Below are positions 7,865 through 15,600 of a stretch of DNA of 16,952 nt, piece after piece (within the stretch, counting starts at the first letter, position 1; every line of letters starts with the position of its first letter). The stretch comes from CAZNDN01 sp964571815 (lineage in GTDB: Bacteria > Fibrobacterota > Chitinivibrionia > Chitinivibrionales > WJKA01): positions 1 through 16,952 of the forward strand of contig CAZNDN010000090.1 in NCBI GenBank assembly GCA_964571815.1. The letters are read 5' to 3'. A program made the translations under genes and the position numbers. The notes under the pieces were generated by a model, which worked only from the letters and a program-made list of their open reading frames with translations, was not told where the DNA came from and searched no databases.

Positions 7865-9100
7865 TCAGAAACTGTACGTGAAGGTCATCCGAGAAAACAG
7901 GTGATGCTGCGGTCCACTGATCAGGTTCCCGCCCGTGTGCAGGAAATCCATTCCCAAGACCCAGTCGACCCTCAGTCTGTTCTCAAAATTCAGCCCGATG
8001 CCCACGTTCGCAAAGTCATCCTCGGTTCCATCCGCCTCCGGGTTCTGCTCCCATCGACCGTCTTCCGTATCACCGGTCGTGACAAAGAGAAGCTCCTTCT
8101 TGAGGCCGCCCCGAAGCAGGAACCAATCCCACACCAGGTTGCGCTCAAGCCCGAGACTGAGCCTTCCGCCGAGGCCGGAACTCGCCTCATCCACCTCAGG
8201 CTCCCTGGTCTCGTAGAGGAACTCAAGCCCGCCCCAGGTGAAACCCCGATCGATGTTGATGTTCACCCCAAGCCCACCAGCAACGGAAAAAAGCGAATAT
8301 TTCTTGAAATTCAGCAGGTCCACGCTCACGTGAGGGACGAAATCTCCGTTGATCACCGTAAGCGCCGAAAACAACCGAAGGTCGAACTTCGCCGCGAAAT
8401 CTCCATTGTCCGCGAAGCTCGCCAGCGGCACGCTTTCGCCGGTCGCAGTATCCAGACCCGCCGCGCTCACGAGACCGATCCCTACCGATCCCTCCAGGTC
8501 CGTGGTTCGTGCAACGGGCAGATTCATACCCAGATTGAACCGATAGAGCGACGCCTCCTGATCAGCGCCCTCCTGCTGAAAGGCAACATAGGAGCCAAGC
8601 CCTATCATCCCGCCACCCGGGAACGCATAGCCGAGCAGAAGATCAAACTTTCCTACCGGATCGGGGTACATGTCGATATCGCCGGCTGAGCCGGCGAAGG
8701 CCGTGTCGAACTCCGGTTCGCCCCATGTCACGTAGTCGAGCATTTCGTCGTGCCGGTTCATAGTCATACCCAGCGAGAACATTGGATACTGGCTGCCGGC
8801 CTCGTTTCCCTCGTTGAATGAATACGAAAGAATACCCCCTCCGTACGGCCGTATCGGATCTCGATTCGCCTTTCGCAATGCGGCAAGACTGTCGTGCTTC
8901 TCGGCCTTCGTCTGCACATACAGCCCCGACGAAGCAATAAGCAGGTTGGGATAGATGTTGACGTTGGCTGGATTGCGGTAGATGCTGTAATCATCCATAA
9001 AGAACGCATCGTGCCCGCCCAGAGCAGCGATTCTTGAATCGGTCGCATACCCTGCAACTACCCACCCGACTACCGCCATGCACGCGAAGAATCTCTTCAT
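7865..9100 (-). CDS. Outer-membrane beta-barrel protein, PorV/FadL-like N-terminus
   Basis: 411 residues. A signal peptide at 1-19 (MKRFFACMAVVGWVVAGYA) is followed by SRIAALGGHDAFFMDDYSIYRNPANV. This resembles the N-terminal pattern of PorV/UPF0164/FadL-type barrels (ALGGA ... DD ... NPA). The rest alternates short amphipathic strands with Gly/Asp turns (for example MIGLGSYVAFQQ, GGLGVNINID, GLGGRLSLGLE) and ends in the aromatic TYSF expected for insertion by the BAM complex. A strong GGAGGAG precedes the ATG by 4 bases. It is the last gene before the terminator and lies 64 bases after the AgmX/TonB-like gene. That makes it the likely outer-membrane partner of the machine, though an ordinary structural porin-like protein cannot be excluded. 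Confidence 0.8.
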   Translation of the reverse strand: MKRFFACMAVVGWVVAGYATDSRIAALGGHDAFFMDDYSIYRNPANVNIYPNLLIASSGLYVQTKAEKHDSLAALRKANRDPIRPYGGGILSYSFNEGNEAGSQYPMFSLGMTMNRHDEMLDYVTWGEPEFDTAFAGSAGDIDMYPDPVGKFDLLLGYAFPGGGMIGLGSYVAFQQEGADQEASLYRFNLGMNLPVARTTDLEGSVGIGLVSAAGLDTATGESVPLASFADNGDFAAKFDLRLFSALTVINGDFVPHVSVDLLNFKKYSLFSVAGGLGVNINIDRGFTWGGLEFLYETREPEVDEASSGLGGRLSLGLERNLVWDWFLLRGGLKKELLFVTTGDTEDGRWEQNPEADGTEDDFANVGIGLNFENRLRVDWVLGMDFLHTGGNLISGPQHHLFSRMTFTYSF

Positions 9101-9164
9101 CTAACTCCTCCATGTGGAAGGGATACAGTGCCTTTTGTATGCCACCTCCAGAATATACTACTAT

Positions 9165-10505
9165 CTACTGCGAGAACACAAATGGGTATACCACCTCGGT
9201 CACGTCGCCCGGCTTGTCGATCTTGCCGAATGCCCACCGCTTGATTTTCGAAACGACCGTTGCCTCGAGTTCCGAGTCCTTGATTGTGGAGGAAACGACG
9301 TTACAATGGATCACCTTCCCGAACTCGTCGATCGCGAACTTTACGGTAATTTTCCCCCTGAGTCCGGGTTTCTCCCGCAGTCGCTTGTTGTAGGCATACC
9401 GGAGCGCGGCGAGGTTCTGCATGACAACACGCCTGATGCTGGCCATGCTTCGACCACCGGTCAGAGCGCCACCGCTTACGGTCTTTGGTGCGGAAACCTT
9501 GAGCGAGCCACGTTTTTTCAGGCCCAGCGACGAGCCGGCGTCACCACCCATCAGGCTTCCGACCAGGTCGTCAATACCTCCTCCGCCTCCCCCGAATCCG
9601 CTTCCATAGCCGGCGCCGTACCCGATACCGGCCGCGCCTTTCCTGCCCACACCACCGCTGCCCCCGGCCTTCAGACCTCCGACACCCTGCAGAATCGCGT
9701 CAATGCCCGACGCGAATCCGCCTTTGCCGAAGACATCGGCCGACGCAACCGTTTTCCCTTTGATCTGGCCGGAAATGATACCAAGAACGCCTTTCTTGGT
9801 GACTCGCGCACGAGGATCTCCACCGCCCCCGGTACGGCCGCCGGCGCCCTTCTTTTTTGTCTTTTTCAGCTTCTTCTTGTCCGACTTGATCTCTTCCTCT
9901 TCTTTCCCCTTGTCCTTGACAAGCGTTTCGGGCAGTTCCTCGACCAGCTTCGCGGAACGCTCCTCGGGGATCTTCTCGAAGAAGTCGGTTGCGACCTTGA
10001 CAATCTCCACCGTGCTCAGCCACAGTCCCGCCAGCAAAGCAAGCACCATCGCGACCAGTTCGAGGTTACGCAGTTTGGGATCCTTTTCGACATGGAAAAT
10101 GTCGCCCCGCCGGCGAAGCTGCTCGGTATATTCCTGGTCCGAAAGAACCCTGCCGGGCTCTTCATCCTCGTCAAGCTCATCGTTGTCCGCCGAGACCGGC
10201 CGTGCCGGCTTCGCTTTCGGTTCCGACGATGGCGGTTTCGGTGAAGCAGCAGCTCCGAAGCTGTCCATATCAACAACGGCAGGCTCCACCTCTTCAACAA
10301 CTACGTCGGCGCCCGCCGCCTTGAACTGCGCGGCGAGCCTCCGAGCCTCCTCCTCTTCCGCCTCTTTCTTGATACAGACCGATTTCTGTACCAGGGCGGC
10401 GCTGACTACCGCCGGCGTGCTTCCGGACCACTTTGCAATCTCCTCTGCAATCCGGGCTGCGCGTTCGGCGTCTTCGCATCGTTTGATTGTGACCTTGTAT
10501 CTCAC
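9165..10505 (-). CDS. TonB/AgmX-like linker protein with an N-terminal L7/L12-CTD-like domain
   Basis: 446 residues from GTG at 10505, which begins 2 bases after the ExbD stop; an upstream frame to 10565 lies inside exbD. Domain order: residues 1-72 resemble the ribosomal L7/L12 C-terminal domain (YKVTIK strand, helices, then EEEEARRLAAQFKAAGADVVVEE). Residues 75-140 form a Pro/acidic linker. One transmembrane helix lies at about 148-170 (LELVAMVLALLAGLWLSTVEIV). A Lys/Glu-rich stretch at 185-220 and a Gly-rich linker at 220-330 follow. Residues 350-446 are an AgmX/PglI-type C-terminal domain of the TonB fold (LRGKITVKFAIDEFGKV, VVYPFVF). By family logic the N-terminus is cytoplasmic, the helix sits with the ExbB/ExbD motor and the C-terminus reaches the outer membrane. 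Myxococcus GltJ/AgmX has the same plan but with different N-terminal modules. Confidence 0.85.
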   Translation of the reverse strand: MRYKVTIKRCEDAERAARIAEEIAKWSGSTPAVVSAALVQKSVCIKKEAEEEEARRLAAQFKAAGADVVVEEVEPAVVDMDSFGAAASPKPPSSEPKAKPARPVSADNDELDEDEEPGRVLSDQEYTEQLRRRGDIFHVEKDPKLRNLELVAMVLALLAGLWLSTVEIVKVATDFFEKIPEERSAKLVEELPETLVKDKGKEEEEIKSDKKKLKKTKKKGAGGRTGGGGDPRARVTKKGVLGIISGQIKGKTVASADVFGKGGFASGIDAILQGVGGLKAGGSGGVGRKGAAGIGYGAGYGSGFGGGGGGIDDLVGSLMGGDAGSSLGLKKRGSLKVSAPKTVSGGALTGGRSMASIRRVVMQNLAALRYAYNKRLREKPGLRGKITVKFAIDEFGKVIHCNVVSSTIKDSELEATVVSKIKRWAFGKIDKPGDVTEVVYPFVFSQ

Positions 10506-10507
10506 CG

Positions 10508-11011
10508 TTAGCTTTCCCTTTCCATGACTGCAAAGTTCATATTGTTGTAACCGACCTTCCCACACGTATTCATGATTTTGTAGAGAACGTCAAAGTCCAT
10601 GTTCTTGTCTACCTGAACGATGACCTTCCCTTCAACCTCATTCAAAGCGCCCAGCCGCACCATCTCCTCCTCCTGCGCGTAATGCGAACGGAGCCTCTCT
10701 TCGAGCTTCGGGTTCGACGGGTCGGGATTGTCATGAGGAATATTCCTGATATCCTCCGTCGGGACAACCGGAAGATTGTCGACCAGCACCATGTCGTGGG
10801 TAACGGCTATTTGCAGGTTCACTTCCTTCGGTTTCTTCTTGGAAACGGAGTTAGGAAGCACAAGGTTGTCGGCATTGGTGAGAATGGCACCCTCGGCCGC
10901 GAACTGCTTGAGAAGGAACACCACAAGTATAGTAAACATATCCATCATTGAGGTGATTTGAAGCCCTTCCCGACGGTTCTTTTTCGGCGCTCTTCCACGC
11001 TTCTTGGCCAT
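10508..11011 (-). CDS. exbD: ExbD/TolR-family motor protein with the conserved Asp
   Basis: Stator-type subunit that couples proton flow through ExbB to force on a linker protein. It has 167 residues. The basic cytoplasmic N-terminus (KKRGRAPKKNRR) is followed by one transmembrane helix, LQITSMMDMFTILVVFLL. D24 occupies the position of the essential membrane aspartate (D25 in E. coli ExbD). The periplasmic part ends in the ExbD-like block GKVIVQVDKNMDFDVLYKIMNTCGKVGYNNMNF. It begins one base after the preceding ExbD paralogue's stop and ends 2 bases before the AgmX-like gene, so all three are tightly coupled. It is the longer-than-usual member of a normal family (E. coli ExbD has 141 residues) and looks fully functional. 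Confidence 0.9.
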   Translation of the reverse strand: MAKKRGRAPKKNRREGLQITSMMDMFTILVVFLLKQFAAEGAILTNADNLVLPNSVSKKKPKEVNLQIAVTHDMVLVDNLPVVPTEDIRNIPHDNPDPSNPKLEERLRSHYAQEEEMVRLGALNEVEGKVIVQVDKNMDFDVLYKIMNTCGKVGYNNMNFAVMERES

Positions 11012-11012
11012 G

Positions 11013-11810
11013 CTAACCTCTCAATTTCGCAATAGATATGTTGGGGAATTCCGCCTGCCGTGCCGCATCCATGATCTGCACGATCTTATCATACAGCACC
11101 TCGTTCTCCGCTGCAATGATAATGTTCTCGGCATCATCGGCATCCTTGAACCGCTCCTTCACTTTCATCAGGCGATTCTTCAACTCATCGTACACCGACA
11201 TGGGCTGGAGCTGAAACTCCGAGGGATCGCTCACAACGCTCATCCTACGAGGATTGCTCAGAGCATAAACGGTATCTCCAGGTTCAACCTTCTGCACCGG
11301 AACTCCATCAACATCGGTAAGCATTTCCCCGTATTTCGTGTAGAGACATTTGTTGATCTCTTCATAATCCTGATCGCACGAATACAGGTAGATATCGTAC
11401 CGTTCGTAGATTTCCAGCGGCCGTCCGGTCACCGGATGCTTGGGCGGCTCCGGATTCTTCGGGTCATATTTCACCGTAAGTTCCTTGCCGTCATCTTTGG
11501 TGATGTACTTGTGGAACTCCTGGTAGAACAGACTCGGAAGGAACCCGCCCTTCGCACCCAACGTCAATACCGAATCGGTGATAATGGCCGTAAGCAGAAG
11601 CTTGTTCTCCTCCTCCTCCGGCCGTTGCTTCACCGTTTGCTTGGTCTGAGACCCCCGCCCTTCGGGTAGATTGATGTCGATAATCGCGATCTGGGCAAAC
11701 TCGGCCTGCAGAAGCAGAATCGGGACAAGAACAACCATCAGACACATAAACGGTGTCAAGTCCAGATCCTTCACCGTGGCCGTAGCCTTCTTGAAATTCT
11801 TCAAAGCCAT
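11013..11810 (-). CDS. exbD: Long ExbD/TolR-family paralogue lacking the conserved Asp
   Basis: 265 residues from ATG at 11810 (AGGA 8 bases upstream; an in-frame TTG precedes the ATG). The transmembrane segment is DLDLTPFMCLMVVLVPILLL. The motif LTPxxD of the family reads LTPFMC here, so C23 replaces the proton-binding aspartate. The C-terminal block (AENIIIAAENEVLYDKIVQIMDAARQAEFPNISIAKL as successive pieces at 227-263) is typical of ExbD. Between about residues 90 and 200 lies an insertion with no match to normal ExbD. It includes a Pro-rich piece (DPKNPEPPKHPVTGRP), two Cys (C145, C155) and PGDTVYAL. It sits between exbB and the second exbD. It probably forms a heterodimer with the Asp-bearing paralogue inside the ExbB ring; a structural, non-proton-carrying role is inferred. 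Confidence 0.85.
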   Translation of the reverse strand: MALKNFKKATATVKDLDLTPFMCLMVVLVPILLLQAEFAQIAIIDINLPEGRGSQTKQTVKQRPEEEENKLLLTAIITDSVLTLGAKGGFLPSLFYQEFHKYITKDDGKELTVKYDPKNPEPPKHPVTGRPLEIYERYDIYLYSCDQDYEEINKCLYTKYGEMLTDVDGVPVQKVEPGDTVYALSNPRRMSVVSDPSEFQLQPMSVYDELKNRLMKVKERFKDADDAENIIIAAENEVLYDKIVQIMDAARQAEFPNISIAKLRG

Positions 11811-11855
11811 CAATCACTTCCTTTGTTCGAGGACCGTCTCCCCTTTCGTCATCAA

Positions 11856-12482
11856 CTACTCTTCAACAAGGTTCACCAACTTCGCCGTCTTCTCGTCCAG
11901 CTCCTCCACCACCTTGTCGGACTTGGCGCTGATAACACCGTGTGCCAGCATGGTGGGAACGGCAACGATAAGCCCGAAGAGCGTGGTCGACATGGCAATG
12001 GAGATACCTGTTGCCAGCGCCTGTGCACGCTGCGCGGCCGGGACGTTCGCCACTGCGTCGAATGCCACCATCAGTCCGTAAATCGTCCCCGTAAGACCCA
12101 GCAACGTCGCGAGGTTGGCCAGCGTATTCAGCATCGGGATGAACCGGTTTATCTTCGGCGTCTCCGTCAGAAAGACCTCGTCCAGCGCCTTCTGCACCGC
12201 CTTTGAACTCTTTCCCCGATTCTCCAGCACCGTAGTGACACCTTTTGCCAGCGGAGTTCTTACCGATGAAGCATACTTGATAGCCTTGTCGTAGTCTCCC
12301 GCCTTCAAATACTTTGCAATGCCCGACATGAATGTTCCACTTCCGGCTCCGCACTTCACGAAAAGATACCAGGCTCGCTCGATCACCAACGCCGCGATCG
12401 CGAATGCCATGATCAGGATAATCCACATCACGAAGGCACCAGAGGTCTTGAAACCGGAGACGATGAAATTAAGAAGCTGCAT
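11856..12482 (-). CDS. exbB: ExbB/TolQ/MotA-family proton channel protein
   Basis: 208 residues, forming the pentameric ring around ExbD in known complexes. Transmembrane helices lie at about 15-38, 113-142 and 162-187. The second holds the family core MLNTLANLATLLGLTGTIYGLMVAF (shown in part), where T133 lines up with channel T148 of E. coli ExbB. The third has MSTTLFGLIVAVP, where T167 lines up with T181. A cytoplasmic domain lies between helices 1 and 2 (about 40-112). The C-terminal helix is charged (KVVEELDEKTAKLVNLVEE). A good AGGAGT stands 8 bases before the ATG. The gene is followed 45 bases later by the Asp-less ExbD paralogue. Nothing is missing, so the channel is predicted to be active. 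Confidence 0.93.
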   Translation of the reverse strand: MQLLNFIVSGFKTSGAFVMWIILIMAFAIAALVIERAWYLFVKCGAGSGTFMSGIAKYLKAGDYDKAIKYASSVRTPLAKGVTTVLENRGKSSKAVQKALDEVFLTETPKINRFIPMLNTLANLATLLGLTGTIYGLMVAFDAVANVPAAQRAQALATGISIAMSTTLFGLIVAVPTMLAHGVISAKSDKVVEELDEKTAKLVNLVEE

Positions 12483-12648
12483 ACTCCCCCACTCCTTTCT
12501 GAAAATAAAACGACTCAGGGATTACATTCGTTACATGATCCAACAGGAACAACACTCCTCCCTCCTCTGCATCTTGTTCGCCTTCCTTCTTCTCCTTTCT
12601 CCAACTCGGTTGCACCGGATGATCACTTCGCTCACGCCTGTCGACAGT
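12483..12648. other. Intergenic region between the giant TPR gene and exbB; purine-rich on the coding strand
   Basis: 166 bases without a gene. On the minus strand it is strongly purine-rich (for example GGAGAAAGGAGAAGAAGGAAGG). A 10-base perfect palindrome, CTGTCGACAG (12638-12647), lies just after the TPR stop. No T-run terminator is visible. The TPR gene may therefore be transcribed together with exbB, or exbB may have its own promoter here, but I see no convincing -35/-10 pair. Confidence 0.5.
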
Positions 12649-15600
12649 CTATCTCTTCCCTCTCTTCTTTCGCTTTTTCCTTCCTTCAGCTTCGTTCTTC
12701 TCTTCCTGCTCCTGCTCACCGGAATCAACTTCCTGTCCCTGCAGAGCCTGATCATTGCCCGCACCGGCTCCTCCATCATTCCCCGCCCCTTCTTCGCCTC
12801 CCGCCTGCTGCCCCCCGGCATCGGCCGTCCGGCTCTGCCCGGGCGTCCACGGCGTAATATCAACGGTCAACCACTGGGACGTAGGATTGATAACACGAAT
12901 GCGCGCCTTGCAACTGTCCAGCCATTGGCTTCGAGCTATTCCGAGATCCTGAGCGGCCTTCACCGCTTCTTCATACTTGGGCAAGGCCTTGTCCATCGCT
13001 TCAAGCTTCTTCTCCTCGAGAATCTCCTTGTACGCCTGAAGCTCTTCCTTTGACAATCCGGACGGCGCCGGCGCACTTGCCAGAATCTCCCCTACTTCCT
13101 CGAAGAGCCTGCCGATCCGGTATCCCATTTCCATGAAGGCGGAAATGGAACTATCAACGTAGGCATCTTCAATATTGTCGTCGTGCGCCTTCTGGATATT
13201 CCAGTAGTACTTTTCCTGAGCCTTAATATAATACTTCTCCAGCTTCAGGATTATATTGATTTTCGAAGCAATTCGCTGATCCTTACTGCCGAAAAGCTTC
13301 TGATTTCTCTCGGCGTCGGCCATACTGACGAAGCTCTCGCCGATTTCGTACGTTGCCCTGAGAACCCAGTCCTGGACCCCGGTTTCGATGGCCAATGCGT
13401 ATTGCTTGAGCACCTTTTCGAGAGCCCTGGTTTTTTCCTTCAGCGCTTTCCTCACGTCCCGCTCACGTCGACCGGTCAGCTTGATCGCGTCGTACTCCTT
13501 GTGATAAATCCGACCCAGCCGGAAAGCCGCCTTGGCAACACTGGCAATATTGAACTCAACCTTCTTCTTGAACTTGTCGTACAACGTTGCGGCGCTCAGA
13601 TAGTTGTTCTCGCCATCCTTGTATTTCTTCAGCTTGTAGTAAGCATCGCCCGCCGCAATCAGAGCTTCAACCTGCTTCGCCTTGTTCTCGAACTTCTTTG
13701 CAAACTCTTCGAAAGCCTCGGCCGCCTCCTCCTGCCGGCCCATTTCCTTGTAACAATGGCCGATTGAATAACTGGCCTCCTCGGCGTATTCCGACCGTGG
13801 ATACTTCTCGGCCAGAATCCGGTAGCTCTTTATCGCACGCTCGTAGAGCTTACCCTTTTCCAGGATGAGGCCACCATTGTAAAGTGCCTGGGGTGTGCGC
13901 GAGTCATCCGCGTACCGCTGGAAAACCAACTCGAACATCTGCCCGGCCTTGTCGTAGTTGTTCACCTTCTGATAGGTCTCCGCCGCGGAGGACAAACTCG
14001 GAATGGCGAAATCCGCCTTGGTGATCGTGGCGGCGGCCTTCGCATAGACATTGGCCGCCATTTCCCACTTCTCGATCTTCTTGTAGTTCTCCGCCGCCCG
14101 AAGGAACGCCTTTTCGCGAAGGTCCGACTGCGCGAACTTCGTCGGCAACCCCTCGAACGTAGCCGCCGCCAACTGCGGACTGTCGGCTTCCTCATAGCAC
14201 ACCCCGGCCTCAAACCACGCCGGCGCCGCTACCTTGCTCTTGGGGAACTGATTGAAAACGTCCTTGAACACGTCGGCCGCTCCAAGATAATTCCCCGCCT
14301 CCCGCATCTTGTCGGCCTTACTGTAGATAGCCGCCGCCGCCAGATCCACCACTTCCTGGTATTCCTCCGTCTTCGGATCGGTGCGCGTAAGCAGCTCTTT
14401 GTACTTGGAAACAGCCTTCTCGTGTTGGCCCGCGCTGGAGTAACTCTTCGCGAGCATACGAAACGCCTTCGGAGCAATCTTCGTCTGAGGATGGTTATCC
14501 ACGATTGCTTTGAATTCGTCGATTGCACGGTCATACGCCCGGGCCAGATAATGAAGATTTCCGGCCAGGTAGATGAGCTCGGCGGTGGCGGGGCTTGTGG
14601 GGAATCGCTTTCGGTAGGCTACAATCTTGTTAAGCATTCCCCGGGTTTCGGGAAGCTCGTAGGTCTGCTGTTCTTCCAGCCCCCCTTCGGCGATCTTCTT
14701 CTTTCGGGCCTTGTCGAGAGCAACGATCGCATTGTAGCCGGCATCTTCCTGCGAAATGGCCATGGCACCGCCCTTCTGGGCCTTCTGCCTGGCTTTCTCG
14801 TACTCCTTGGGATCATCGTACAGCAGGCTGTCTACGTCGATCGTGTACTCAGGATACTTGTCCAGGTCCTCCATGGCAACGTACCAGTAGAAATCGACTG
14901 CCTTGTCGTATTCCCCGAGATCGTTGTAAACCTCGGCACAGTTGTACTTGAATTCATACGTCTTCCACTTGTCGTCGGGGAACTTCTCGAAAAACTCAAG
15001 ATACCGATCGAGCGCTTTCTGGTAAGCTGCCCTGTCCTTCTTCCGCTGAGCTTCGGCGTGATAGTAGATGCAGACGTTGCTCAGCGCACGCTTCACATAC
15101 TCCTTCGCCTGGTCAATAATCGCCCGCTCGCTCGTGTTCTTCTGATACCACTCGCTTCCCTTCCAGTAGTTGTCCACGAGCTTCTCGCGCTCTTCGTTGG
15201 CCTTCTCGTGCTTCTTCTTGACCACCAGGCATTCCACCAGCATATGCTGAGCGATTGGAGCGTCTTTGTAAAACGGGTAATTCTCCAGCGCCGCGCGAAG
15301 AGCAACAATCGCATCGTCGAACTGCCCATGTTCACGATTCTTCTTGCCGATCGTGTAAATGACGTAATCTTCGTAGGGCTTGTGGCCGTGACGGTCAAAG
15401 AACTTCATCGCCGTCGTTGCGCCGCCGGGCATATCCGAGAAGGAAATCGCCATAAACTCCAGCGCCTCATCACGGAACTCTCTCTTGACATACTCGCCGG
15501 CGTCGCACTTCTCGACATATTCGAAGAACAGTTCAACCGCCTTGTCGAATTCCGCGCGGTTGTAGTAAAGCTCCGCCCTTCGGTAGTGGCTCATTTCCCA

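Noticed and set aside
9114..10244. 376-residue open frame on the + strand (and a 274-residue one at 9703-10527)
   Set aside because: Antisense to the AgmX/TonB-like gene, low-complexity, and without recognisable motifs; the minus-strand gene has clear domains.
12531..12575. Small ORF before exbB on the minus strand (MQRREECCSCWIM)
   Set aside because: Only 13 codons from its nearest ATG, in a purine-rich low-complexity tract; chance is the simpler explanation, although a leader peptide cannot be excluded.
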